DNA of 11,328 nt from an uncultured Actinomycetes bacterium. Lineage in GTDB: Bacteria > Actinomycetota > Thermoleophilia > Solirubrobacterales > Solirubrobacteraceae. Positions 1 to 7,807 of the stretch are shown here, piece by piece. Within the stretch, counting starts at the first letter, position 1, and every line of letters begins with the position of its first letter. The notes under the pieces are model-generated. The model had not been told where the DNA came from, did not search any database, and saw only the letters and a list, made by a program, of their open reading frames with translations. The translations under genes and the position numbers were made by a program. Where the stretch lies: contig CALAQT010000560.1 in NCBI GenBank assembly GCA_937888775.1, positions 1 through 11,328 of the forward strand, written 5' to 3'.

Positions 1-80
1 CGACCATCCGCCAGATCAGATCAGCCCGTTGCGTTCACCGGTTGAAACCAGCCCCCTGCTAGTCGTGCGAGGATTGCAGG

Positions 81-1352
81 ATGCGAATACTCGAGGTGAC
101 TGACTGCTACCCACCTCCGCTCGTAGGAGGGACTGAGCTTCAGATCCAACTCCTGTCGCGTGAACTGAGCCGGCGTGGACACGAGGTCAACGTCCTTACA
201 CTGGCGGGCCCAAACGGCGCTCGTCTGGAGCTGGACGGGAAGGTTCGGGTACACAGGGTCGACGGCTGGAGTCGGATGCTTTCCAAGCTATACGTCAACG
301 CCGACAAGCCCTTTCACCCCACACTCCCGGACCCGGGCGTAGTTCGTGCGCTGCGCCGTCTCTTGAAAGAGGTCCGGCCCGATGTGGTACACGCGCATTC
401 GTGGATGCTCTATTCCCTGCTGCCGCTTCTGCCCACCCCTGAGACCAGACTTGTCGTCACCATCCACGAATACGCATTGGTATGCCCCAAGGGCACCTTC
501 GTGTACCGCGACGGAAGCCTGTGCACCGGACCGGGGTACCGGAAGTGCGTAGCGTGTGCTGCCCACCACTACGGTACGTTGCGGTCAGTCGCGCTCACCA
601 CGGGTCTGACGGCCATGAAGCCTTGGGTAGAGCGCGTGGATCGCTACGTCGCCAATAGCGAGCCCACCGCCCGAATGACGGCACCATTCCTCGCGCATGG
701 GAAACTGGCCATGGACGTGATCCCCCCCTTCGTGGTGAAAGAGGCGTTCCATGCCCAGGATGGCAAGCGGCCCGCCTTCGTGCCCGCCGAGGGCGACTAC
801 TTCATGTTTGCAGGAAGCTTGGGTCCACATAAGGGCATCGACGTCCTCCTCAATGCTTGGGGTGGTCTGGAACCCAGGATTCCGCTTGTGTTGGCAGGGC
901 TGAGGCGACCGGAGACCCCGGAGAAGTTTCCGACCGGTGTTATCGTTGCCGAGAACGTCGAACATGGCGACGTGCTTCGCGGCTTTGGCCATTGCATCGC
1001 GGCCCTTGTACCATCGCGCTGGCCTGAGCCGTTCGGGACAGTGGCCGCCGAAGCGATGGCCGCTGGCCGTCCTGTGATCGCCTCGGCGGTCGGCGGTTTG
1101 GCGGACGTGGTCGTAGACGGGGTGACGGGCATCCTGGTTCGTCCAGGAGATGTCTCGGAATTGAGGCGAGCGATGCAGCGGCTCCTCGGAGACGCTGGAC
1201 TGCGCGCGCGGATGGGGGCCGAGGGGCAAAAGCGGGCGGCCACCTACTCGATAGACGTGATTGTGCCCCGATGGGAAGAACTCTTCCGCGACGTCATCGC
1301 TCGTCGCCGCCGGAATTCTGTTGCCGCCCGCAGCGTCGAGATGCCAGGGTGA
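81..1352 (+). CDS. GT4 family glycosyltransferase (GT-B fold)
   Basis: The 423-residue protein has the usual length of a retaining GT4 enzyme, which moves a sugar from a nucleotide donor to a lipid-linked or glycan acceptor at the cytoplasmic face. The N-terminal half starts with a first beta strand and a glycine-rich acceptor loop (PPPLVGGTE, residues 11-19) and holds HAHSW (104-108). The C-terminal donor domain has FAGSLGPHKGID (243-254) and the EX7E signature with E316 and E324 in EPFGTVAAE, followed by AMAAGRPVIAS. Four cysteines (135, 148, 156, 159) lie just after TIHEY and could form a small metal or disulfide insert. The ATG is preceded by GAGGA at 69-73, seven bases away, a good ribosome site. 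The stop overlaps the GTG of the next gene (GTGA at 1349-1352), so the two are probably co-translated. Donor and acceptor cannot be read from the sequence. Confidence 0.93.
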   Translation: MRILEVTDCYPPPLVGGTELQIQLLSRELSRRGHEVNVLTLAGPNGARLELDGKVRVHRVDGWSRMLSKLYVNADKPFHPTLPDPGVVRALRRLLKEVRPDVVHAHSWMLYSLLPLLPTPETRLVVTIHEYALVCPKGTFVYRDGSLCTGPGYRKCVACAAHHYGTLRSVALTTGLTAMKPWVERVDRYVANSEPTARMTAPFLAHGKLAMDVIPPFVVKEAFHAQDGKRPAFVPAEGDYFMFAGSLGPHKGIDVLLNAWGGLEPRIPLVLAGLRRPETPEKFPTGVIVAENVEHGDVLRGFGHCIAALVPSRWPEPFGTVAAEAMAAGRPVIASAVGGLADVVVDGVTGILVRPGDVSELRRAMQRLLGDAGLRARMGAEGQKRAATYSIDVIVPRWEELFRDVIARRRRNSVAARSVEMPG

Positions 1353-2218
1353 CCGAGGTTACCGTGGTAACGCCGACATTTCGGCATGCCTCCTTCATCG
1401 GTGACTGCATCAGGAGTGTACTGGCGCAGACCATGCTGGATTGGGAGATGGTTGTCATTGATGATGGCTCGGACGACGGGACCGCGGAGATCGCAGAGGC
1501 CTTCGCTGATCCCAGGATTACGGTAATTCGCAAACAGCACGAGGGTCAATCCGCGCTCGGACGCTCTTATGCGGCCGGAGTCGCCAAGGCGACCAGCCCG
1601 TTCGTTGCCGTTCTGGAGGGTGACGACATGTGGCCACCCACCAAGCTCGCGGATCAGCTGCCCTTGATGACGGACTCTGGTGTCGTGCTTGTATACGGTC
1701 CGGCTGGGCTAATTGACGAGCGTGGGTGTGTCTACGCCTACCACTGGGATGCGCCGAAAGGTAATCGTTCGTTCAACGACCCAGTAGGGTCGATCATCCC
1801 CCCTCTGGTCCGCACCGATTTCGTGGTGACCTCGACAGTAATCGTTCGGCGTAGCGCCCTCGAGCAGATCGGGGGATTTCTCCAACCCGAGGGCATCCCT
1901 TATGTCGATCTCCCGACGTGGTTGCGCTTAGCCACAGTGGGCCGTTTCGCTCGCTCTCGACGCCTCGCCGGGTTTTGGCGACGCCACGCGAGTCAGTGGA
2001 GCATTAGAAGCTTGTCTGAGTCTGCGCCTGACCGGCGCGCGTACATGAGAGACGCCGCGCTCCAGGCGAGAGCCGTGTTGGGGTCGAACGACTGGAAAGC
2101 GCTGGTCACTGCGATACAGCGGGATCCGTCGCGTCAACTTGAAGAGCTGGCCATCACTCGCGGTCGGCTTGACCTCATCGCTGGCGATTGGAGTTCCGCG
2201 GTGACGGTGTGGAAGTAG
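1349..2218 (+). CDS. GT2 family glycosyltransferase, truncated by an in-frame amber codon
   Basis: This is a GT-A fold inverting glycosyltransferase. VTVVTPTFRHASFIGDCI opens the Rossmann-like domain. The nucleotide-binding DDGSDDGT lies at residues 38-45 and the metal-binding EGDDMW at 90-95. I chose GTG at 1349 because it forms a GTGA overlap with the GT4 stop and places the first strand right at the N terminus, as in the paralogue at 9662. An in-frame start at 1271 would lie deep inside the GT4 gene. Translation stops at TAG 2216-2218 after 289 residues. The paralogue continues for about 50 more residues, and the matching sequence is still present here after the stop. The catalytic domain is complete, so the short protein may still work, but the gene looks recently damaged. 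A sequencing error at one base is the main alternative. Confidence 0.85.
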   Translation: MTEVTVVTPTFRHASFIGDCIRSVLAQTMLDWEMVVIDDGSDDGTAEIAEAFADPRITVIRKQHEGQSALGRSYAAGVAKATSPFVAVLEGDDMWPPTKLADQLPLMTDSGVVLVYGPAGLIDERGCVYAYHWDAPKGNRSFNDPVGSIIPPLVRTDFVVTSTVIVRRSALEQIGGFLQPEGIPYVDLPTWLRLATVGRFARSRRLAGFWRRHASQWSIRSLSESAPDRRAYMRDAALQARAVLGSNDWKALVTAIQRDPSRQLEELAITRGRLDLIAGDWSSAVTVWK

Positions 2219-2365
2219 CTGCTCGGTGAAGGAGAGCCGCGCACGCGCGCCGTGGCGTTGCTCGGGTTGGCCTGTGCCGCCCTGCGCACTGACATCGAAT
2301 GGGCAATAAGCAGGGCCGGCCGCCACTCCCTGCCGTCACGTCAGCACGCCCGCTCTCACATCTAG
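2219..2365 (+). pseudogene. Detached C-terminal tail of the GT2 gene, beyond the amber stop
   Basis: Reading on in the same frame past TAG 2216 gives 48 codons and then a second TAG at 2363-2365. The peptide begins LLGEGEPRTRAVALLGLACA and includes GRHSLPSRQH. It aligns without gaps to the end of the paralogue at 9662 (LLRTGEPRTRAAASLGLLCA and GRHSLPSRRH). The amber codon falls where the paralogue has glutamine (CAA), so one change from CAG to TAG explains the break. The tail looks like a TPR-like helical pair, a C-terminal extension seen on some GT2 proteins; I do not know its role. It ends 8 bases before the converging stop of the minus-strand operon. Confidence 0.8.
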
Positions 2366-2373
2366 ACATCAGA

Positions 2374-3210
2374 TCAAGACGGACAACCGGCCCCCATCAC
2401 GTGGATCCAGAGGTCGAGGGACGCGATCTTTGATGACCCGTCTCCGTGAAGCAGGTCGATGACCAGTTGTTGGAGGCAGCCGGGTTGGTTGATCATGGTG
2501 ACGACGGATCCTTTCCAGGTCGCCGAAGCCGACACCGAGATTTCGCGCCCGGCCGTGGTGGCCCCGTCGACGGTCGTTCTAACGACGTAGTTGACAGGCG
2601 CGTTGGAGCGATTCTCGATCGCGACTTGAGTGGCGAGTGGCGTGTTCGCTGCCACGGTGGCTGAGCCCTTGAGTGTTGCGTCGGCTGCGGAGCCAGCGAA
2701 GTAGAAGGCCGTGTAGGGCGGAGGGGCAGCCTGCGGTAGGACCAGCACGCCCCACGCCAATACCGCGGCGCATGCGACCGTCACGACCCCGAGCCAGGCG
2801 CCCCACCTTCGCATGTCCCGTTGGTCCGTAGACACGACACCCAAGAGCGGCGCCGGACGATGACCGGGGGAAACTCGCCTGAGCAATCCGACCGCGAGCA
2901 TCGCCAGCGTGAACACGTCGACTTCCGACGCGACGCTGAATGGCGAAAGACTCAGGCCCATCTTGTAGATAAGCAACCCAGCCAGGGGATAGAAGGCCAA
3001 GCTGACCATGACAGAGAGGGCCAGTATTGGTGCGATGTCCCAGCGACCGCGGAATGCATCCAGTGCAAACAACAGAGCAGCACCAGGGAGGATGAGAGTC
3101 ATGGGCAAGGTGATCAAGGCACGAATGGCACCGACGGGTATGAACGCACCGACGGTCAGCAGCACACCGGCGATCACCAGCACGAAAGGTACGCGGCGCT
3201 GACCCGTCAC
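2374..3210 (-). CDS. DUF1616-like integral membrane protein
   Basis: The protein is 278 residues. About four hydrophobic segments fill its first two thirds: two near the N terminus, one around SLAFYPLAGLLIYKMG, and one in the stretch LGVVTVACAAVLAWGVLVL. A globular C-terminal part follows, probably outside the membrane, starting YTAFYFAGSAA and containing VAIENRSNAPVNYVVRTTVDG. That layout, with an immunoglobulin-like beta domain after the last membrane span, resembles DUF1616 proteins found in polysaccharide loci; function unknown. I chose GTG at 3210 because it makes a GTGA overlap with the stop of the upstream GT-C gene, the same junction seen at 1349. An ATG at 3261 would overlap that gene by 55 bases. 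As the last gene of the operon it may support or partner the GT-C enzyme, but that rests on position only. Confidence 0.75.
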   Translation of the reverse strand: MTGQRRVPFVLVIAGVLLTVGAFIPVGAIRALITLPMTLILPGAALLFALDAFRGRWDIAPILALSVMVSLAFYPLAGLLIYKMGLSLSPFSVASEVDVFTLAMLAVGLLRRVSPGHRPAPLLGVVSTDQRDMRRWGAWLGVVTVACAAVLAWGVLVLPQAAPPPYTAFYFAGSAADATLKGSATVAANTPLATQVAIENRSNAPVNYVVRTTVDGATTAGREISVSASATWKGSVVTMINQPGCLQQLVIDLLHGDGSSKIASLDLWIHVMGAGCPS

Positions 3211-5111
3211 GGACTGCATCCAGGTACCAAGGACGATGCCACACGGGGCGCCGCCGGACATGCTTGCAACTGCGAAAAGTCGAGATGGTAAATCCGGAGG
3301 TTTTGCGTCGAATAGATCTCGGACATCCAGGGCAATCCGTCAAACTTGTCGAGGGCGGCTTCGGGCGGGGGTTGTGTACGTTTCCCAGCTTCCGGTTCGT
3401 CTAGATTGAAGTAGAAGCCGGTTACGGGAAGTAACCGATACATATCGGTTTCAACGACCATGTAGCGGTACCCTGAGGTCCGCAACTCCTGGAGCAGGCG
3501 GTCCGTCGGCAGCGCGCTTGAGAAGTAAATGTCCCAAGCTGGAAATCCGGGCGAAGGCTGCGCTACCGAGTCGTCGCCGAGTGTGCCGATGGCTATGCCT
3601 GTGTCGCGATCGGCGAGCACCGGTTGAGCAGAGCCTATTCTTGAGTGCAACCAGCCAGCCGTCGCAATCAGTTCAGGCGTGAGACTGCGGGTGTCCGAGC
3701 CGTAAATGTACGGACCAGGAAAGCGGTAGGCGTAGGTCGCTTGAACATGGACGTTGCCAACGACAATGACGGCAAGTGCTGCCGACGTGGCAGCGGCAAG
3801 TCCGAACCGTCCCGTTGTAGATCGATCCAGACGTGAGAATGACATCCCTGCCCAACCTCCAAGCAACACCGCAAGGCCGATGTATGTGTAGGCCCAGGAT
3901 CGGGTGGCCGCCTCCCCCTCGGACGTAAGGAGGACGGGTACCGAAGCGAAGTACAGCATGCCAAATGCTGCGAACGCAAGGAGGGTAGGCGTCATCTTCC
4001 TTCGGCGCAACAACATCATCCACGCCGATACGGAGAAAACCGCCAGCACCACGATGGCCACCACCGCCGCGGCCTGTTCGTAGGCCGGCACAACACTGGG
4101 GGCAAAGTACTTCGGTGACGATCTGGACCGGTTCAATGCGTTGAACAAATTGCCTAACGTCGGCAAGACATGCGGCGCGACATAGTCGAGCGTGGTGGGT
4201 GCGACGAAGACGAGCCACGCGCCGACGCCCAACGCGAATCCTCCCGTGTAGATCCATGTCAGACGAAGACCGGCAGTCGCTCGAGGGCCACGATTACGAA
4301 GCACAAACAGGGCGACACTCACCGCCAGGAGAACGACCACGAGAGCATAGGAGGTGACGTGGTGGGTCACGATGCACGCAGCGCCGAGCACCAACGCCAA
4401 TACGAACCAAGCACTTCGGTGTGCGCCAGCGCCTGTCTTCTGAAACCCAACGACACAAACCAGGATCCACACGGCATAAACGATTGACAGGGACTCGTAG
4501 GAGAATTGAGCGTCGAAGAACATGAAAGCGGGGTTGATTGAATAGAGGAGGGCGCCCACGCCAGCTGCGCGACTCGAGGCCGTAATCCGCTCAACTAGTA
4601 CAAATACGCCGATTAGGGTCACGACGTGCAGCAACCAGAGTAAGGCGGTGGCGACCTCAAAGGTCGACAGGCCTGTCAGGTTCTGCACGCTGGCCGTCAA
4701 CTCTTCCAAACCGGGGTAGGACTTGATGATTGCGGTGAGCGAGCTGGAGACAAATGGGTGTCCAACCTGGAAAACGTTCTGTGCCTGGCGCACGTGTATC
4801 AATTCATCGTGGAACAGCGGCGACGTTGGGTCCCGAAGGAACTTGGGCACAAAAGCGAATAGGGCCGCCGCGACCAATAGGACGATGCGCTCGGTGCGGC
4901 CAGTTTGGGCGCGGACGAGGCGAATCCCGATCGGTACGATTCCTGCCAAGATCCCCAGCCAGAAGAGTGCGAACTCGAGTTCGCCCGGAGCTCGCGTGGA
5001 CGCGATGGAGAACGACAGGCACAGCAGAGCGCAACCAAGTATCAGCCCGATGGCTGGCACAGCTAATTGTACGAGCGGAAAGCGCGTACGCTGACGCGTG
5101 TTGTCTAGCAC
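3207..5111 (-). CDS. GT-C fold membrane glycosyltransferase (ArnT/PMT-like)
   Basis: The 634-residue polytopic protein has about ten or more hydrophobic segments from residue 12 to 455, then a roughly 170-residue hydrophilic C-terminal domain that would face outward. The first large loop carries FHDELIHVRQAQ (HDE at 101-103). An acidic pair at this place is the catalytic or metal site of GT-C enzymes, which use polyprenyl-phosphate sugars as donors. SYPGLEELT (131-139), NPAFMFFDAQFSYES (193-207) and VTHHVTSY (248-255) are further loop motifs. GTG at 5111 starts inside the end of the SDR gene (7-base overlap), indicating coupled translation. A homologous but broken N-terminal stretch lies at 10881-11328. 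A membrane protein with no transferase activity cannot be excluded, but the HDE loop argues against that. The sugar and acceptor are unknown. Confidence 0.85.
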   Translation of the reverse strand: MLDNTRQRTRFPLVQLAVPAIGLILGCALLCLSFSIASTRAPGELEFALFWLGILAGIVPIGIRLVRAQTGRTERIVLLVAAALFAFVPKFLRDPTSPLFHDELIHVRQAQNVFQVGHPFVSSSLTAIIKSYPGLEELTASVQNLTGLSTFEVATALLWLLHVVTLIGVFVLVERITASSRAAGVGALLYSINPAFMFFDAQFSYESLSIVYAVWILVCVVGFQKTGAGAHRSAWFVLALVLGAACIVTHHVTSYALVVVLLAVSVALFVLRNRGPRATAGLRLTWIYTGGFALGVGAWLVFVAPTTLDYVAPHVLPTLGNLFNALNRSRSSPKYFAPSVVPAYEQAAAVVAIVVLAVFSVSAWMMLLRRRKMTPTLLAFAAFGMLYFASVPVLLTSEGEAATRSWAYTYIGLAVLLGGWAGMSFSRLDRSTTGRFGLAAATSAALAVIVVGNVHVQATYAYRFPGPYIYGSDTRSLTPELIATAGWLHSRIGSAQPVLADRDTGIAIGTLGDDSVAQPSPGFPAWDIYFSSALPTDRLLQELRTSGYRYMVVETDMYRLLPVTGFYFNLDEPEAGKRTQPPPEAALDKFDGLPWMSEIYSTQNLRIYHLDFSQLQACPAAPRVASSLVPGCSP

Positions 5112-5977
5112 GATTGGAACGGGCGAAGTTCGAGCCCGAGCGTTCGCAAGTGTTCGGTGAGTGGCACTCGTGGCGCCGGGCGGACCAAACCCAACAGCGA
5201 ATCAGCGCGGAGGGGAAGGTGCACGGGAGTGAGCTCGGCCGCTCGCATCGCCCAGTACACGGGCCGCCAAGGTACCGGGACGATGACTGGAAGCCGGCCG
5301 GTGCGGCCCGTTTCTTGGCGCCGCAGGAGCCGACTAATAGGGACGGGAACGGGGTGAGCAAGCCCGACCGCGCGATCCGGCGGGTCGGCGCGGGCCAGGA
5401 CAGGCAGCGCGTGTGCCAGGTCGTCCTCATGCAACATGTATTGACAGCAGCGGGAGCCCGGCAGTGGAATGAGTGGGAGACTGGCCAGTCGCCTGAGAGC
5501 GCCTGCCATTCCTCCGGAGTTTGGGCCATACACCAGGCCGAGGCGAACCACGCACATCCCATATGACAGCGCCATTGCCTCGCCAGCGAGCTTGGCCAGC
5601 CCGTAGAGCTGTCTAGTTCCTGGATATGCCGACATTGAGGAGATAAAGACGCTCCGTCGAACGCCTGCGCTACCTGCGGCTGCAATCAGTCGTTGGGTGC
5701 CCAGTACATTGGTTGCCCAGACCTGCCGACGTTGGGTCACTGTGAAGTCGTAGGCGCAGTGAACCAGCGTGTCTACACCCTCGAGGGCTGCGCCCGGCAC
5801 CTCTCTGTCCAAGGTGTAGGCGAAGTCGTCCCGCCCAGTTCCCCCTCCTCGCACGAGCCGCCTCACGCTGAAACCCGCCTGCCGGAAACCCGCCGTGGCA
5901 AGGGAGCCCACGTAACCGTTCGCGCCGGTCACTGCCACGACCGGCGTCGCGCGGGGCGCGTCCTTCAGCTCAAGCAT
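5105..5977 (-). CDS. Extended SDR: NAD(P)-dependent epimerase/dehydratase family
   Basis: The 290-residue protein has an N-terminal Rossmann fold with the nucleotide motif TGANGYVG (17-24), the structural asparagine N90 in WATNVLGT, serines 113, 114 and 116 in FISSMSAYPG, and the catalytic YGLAK (Y125, K129). It lacks the longer substrate domain of full UDP-sugar epimerases (usually 310-350 residues), so it may act on a ketosugar or another carbonyl, possibly lipid-linked. The ATG at 5977 overlaps the GMC gene end by 8 bases, and the TAG stop overlaps the GT-C start by 7. That placement between a flavin oxidase-type gene and a GT-C gene suggests it reduces the product of the first for use by the third. 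This is inference; dehydratase or epimerase activity on a nucleotide sugar is the alternative. Confidence 0.88.
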   Translation of the reverse strand: MLELKDAPRATPVVAVTGANGYVGSLATAGFRQAGFSVRRLVRGGGTGRDDFAYTLDREVPGAALEGVDTLVHCAYDFTVTQRRQVWATNVLGTQRLIAAAGSAGVRRSVFISSMSAYPGTRQLYGLAKLAGEAMALSYGMCVVRLGLVYGPNSGGMAGALRRLASLPLIPLPGSRCCQYMLHEDDLAHALPVLARADPPDRAVGLAHPVPVPISRLLRRQETGRTGRLPVIVPVPWRPVYWAMRAAELTPVHLPLRADSLLGLVRPAPRVPLTEHLRTLGLELRPFQSC

Positions 5978-7586
5978 GACCCCGCCCGATGGCCTCGCTG
6001 GCGATGCGATGCGCGTTCGCGCTGATGGTCAGCGTGAACGTGGTGGCCGGGACGGTCGGAAAGACCGAAGCGTCGACCAAGTGAATGTTGTCCCATTGGG
6101 GTAGCCGGCCCTGACGGTCAGTGACCAGTTGGCTCCCCGCTGCGCGACTGGCAGAGTGCGGGAAGCTACCACCAATGTGGTAGCTCTTAGCTCCAGGAGA
6201 TACCGTCACCTTGGGTACAACCGGCCACAGGTCCAGAGACGGCGCGGCGAGAAGCAGCGACTTGAGCACCTGCCGGAGCATCGTGATGGCCTTCTCAGAG
6301 CCAAGTTGATCGACTTGCAATTCGGGCAGCACTCCGTCGCGACCTGGCTTCGCGGTAACGAGGACACGGGGCGAGTGCCACGATGGCAGGTACCCCAGTC
6401 CTACCGATAGCCGCCGAAGCAGCGCCGTTGTCACCTTCTGTGCGCGTGTGAGATGAAGTGGCGTAGGTAGGGAGTCGAGGAAAGTGCGGTTGTATGGATA
6501 GAAATGAATCTGAGACAGCTGGACTCCGTCGCCGACCGTGTCGACGACGATGTTGAACTGATTCAAGGTGAAGGTCCGAGCGTGTCGCGGGTCGGCAGTT
6601 GGCCGCCGGGACAGAGCTGGGACAACAAACTGAACCGATTCACCAAGCGAAACGGAGCGGTCGTAACGTTGAAGCGACCCCAGCACAAGCCGAGTGGTGC
6701 CGATGGCACCGCAGGCAAGGAAGACGCGGTCGGCGGCGAATTCATGGTCTTGCATGGTGGCGACTTCGCGAGCGTTGACCACAGCCTGGCCGTCGCGTTG
6801 GCCCACGCGATAGGCCAGCAGGCCACTTTCATACCTGATTCTGCCGCTGTGCCGCAAACGGTCGACCGTCTGCGACGCAGAGTAGATGAGACCGTAGGGG
6901 CACCCCGTCATGCACAGTCCGCACTCGACGCAGTCCTCGGCTTTCATTGCCAGTCGCGCACGACCGACGAAGACGCCGAGGGCGCGCACCCGCGCTCGGT
7001 GCGCGTCGTAGCGCTCCATGACCATACGCGTACGCTCCGCCAGTGGAGGGAGTGGGCGCGGCGTGACCAAAAGGGGGAACAAACTTGCCAGGTCGTCCAG
7101 TTCGCCGGTTAGTGGGATCTCCTGAAGCACGGCTCGGTAGTGGGGTTCGAGATCAGTCCACCGGATGGGCCATCCGGCGAGGGTCCCGGCATTGAAGGGC
7201 ATAGTTTGCGCTCCCCATACCGTTGAGAAGCCACCGTATGCACCCGACACGACCCGATCGTTGACGAGTCCCACCGACCTGACCCCCATCAGCTGGCCGA
7301 AGTCGCGGAATGGGAAGTCCGAGCCGAAGGCACGCTTCTCCGGAAGACCACCCGGCGCGTTAGGAATCGGCTGGACGCTAATCTCATTGAGATCCTCTGG
7401 AGTCCACGAATGGGGTGACCATTCAGCAGGAGGCGTGGCAGCCATCGCGTCCACCACCGCTTGGTGATTGGCATCCAGACGGCCACCGACATCAATGATC
7501 GTGACCCTCTGATCTGGCTCTTGGCAAAGCGCCAGGGCAGCCCCAGCTGCCGCTGGGCCCGACCCCACGATCAGCGCAGTGGGCAT
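5970..7586 (-). CDS. GMC family FAD-dependent oxidoreductase with a four-cysteine motif
   Basis: The 538-residue flavoprotein would oxidise an alcohol or sugar hydroxyl to a carbonyl. The N terminus has the FAD dinucleotide motif (IVGSGPAAAG, residues 6-15). SGAYGGFSTVWGAQ (114-127) matches the second GMC flavin-contact region. The C-terminal GMC domain has SYHIGGSFPHS (H470), NIHLVDASVFPTVPATTFTLT and SANAHR (N524), where the His and Asn catalytic pair is expected. Between them is CVECGLCMTGCP (C219, C222, C225, C229), a ferredoxin-like spacing seen in some long-chain-alcohol and related GMC enzymes; whether it binds an Fe-S cluster is not known from sequence. No clear signal peptide is visible, so it is probably cytoplasmic. 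The ATG at 7586 has GGGGAA about 10 bases upstream. It is the first gene of the leftward operon and overlaps the SDR gene by 8 bases. Confidence 0.9.
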   Translation of the reverse strand: MPTALIVGSGPAAAGAALALCQEPDQRVTIIDVGGRLDANHQAVVDAMAATPPAEWSPHSWTPEDLNEISVQPIPNAPGGLPEKRAFGSDFPFRDFGQLMGVRSVGLVNDRVVSGAYGGFSTVWGAQTMPFNAGTLAGWPIRWTDLEPHYRAVLQEIPLTGELDDLASLFPLLVTPRPLPPLAERTRMVMERYDAHRARVRALGVFVGRARLAMKAEDCVECGLCMTGCPYGLIYSASQTVDRLRHSGRIRYESGLLAYRVGQRDGQAVVNAREVATMQDHEFAADRVFLACGAIGTTRLVLGSLQRYDRSVSLGESVQFVVPALSRRPTADPRHARTFTLNQFNIVVDTVGDGVQLSQIHFYPYNRTFLDSLPTPLHLTRAQKVTTALLRRLSVGLGYLPSWHSPRVLVTAKPGRDGVLPELQVDQLGSEKAITMLRQVLKSLLLAAPSLDLWPVVPKVTVSPGAKSYHIGGSFPHSASRAAGSQLVTDRQGRLPQWDNIHLVDASVFPTVPATTFTLTISANAHRIASEAIGRGHA

Positions 7587-7691
7587 GACGAAGAATTCCC
7601 CGTGTGACCTGCCTTCCTGAGAATGAAGAGCCGACCCAGCACTCTACCTGGACCCTGAATGGCTAGGTTGCCACGTAAATTCTCGCACACT

Positions 7692-7705
7692 ATCCCGTAT
7701 CCCGT
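7692..7705. repeat. Tandem 7-mer ATCCCGT x2
   Basis: ATCCCGT occurs twice head to tail, about 105 bases upstream of the GMC start. It could be half-sites for a regulator or chance; nothing else supports either reading. Confidence 0.4.
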
Positions 7706-7767
7706 AGCTCTGGCCCGGAACGCCGCAGAGGACTTTAGCACTCGGGGTTCCATCATCGAACCCTTTT

Positions 7768-7783
7768 GTGACTGCTGCGTCAC
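7768..7783. promoter_or_regulatory. Possible operator: GTGAC-N6-GTCAC inverted repeat
   Basis: Perfect 5-base arms separated by TGCTGC lie 182 to 197 bases upstream of the GMC start. The size would suit a dimeric regulator, but arms this short are expected by chance fairly often. Confidence 0.25.
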
Positions 7784-7807
7784 GACGCCCCACATAGTGA
7801 AGGCTGG

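Noticed and set aside
1..45. Possible tail of a preceding gene ending in TGA 43-45
   Set aside because: Only 14 codons are visible and the other forward frames also read open for part of it; no way to choose.
585..1229. Long open antisense frame over the GT4 gene
   Set aside because: Arg, His and Gly-rich peptide with no domain; expected as a shadow in GC-rich coding DNA opposite a well-supported gene.
1271..1348. Earlier in-frame start for the first GT2 gene
   Set aside because: It would add an Arg/Pro-rich stretch absent from the paralogue and overlap the GT4 gene by 82 bases; GTG at 1349 gives a clean GTGA junction.
2216..2218. Pyrrolysine or other amber recoding of the GT2 gene
   Set aside because: TAG acts as an ordinary stop in the same gene (2363) and in the SDR gene, no recoding structure is evident, and the paralogue has glutamine there.
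3211..3261. Earlier ATG for the DUF1616-like gene
   Set aside because: It lies 55 bases inside the GT-C gene; GTG at 3210 forms a 4-base overlap typical of coupled genes.
4754..5685. Long open frames on both strands across the GT-C and SDR junction
   Set aside because: Their peptides show no motifs, while the TGANGYVG/YGLAK and HDE signatures identify the true frames here.
7571..7795. Leftward 74-codon open frame ahead of the GMC gene
   Set aside because: No ribosome site or recognisable family, and its peptide has no protein-like hydrophobic pattern.
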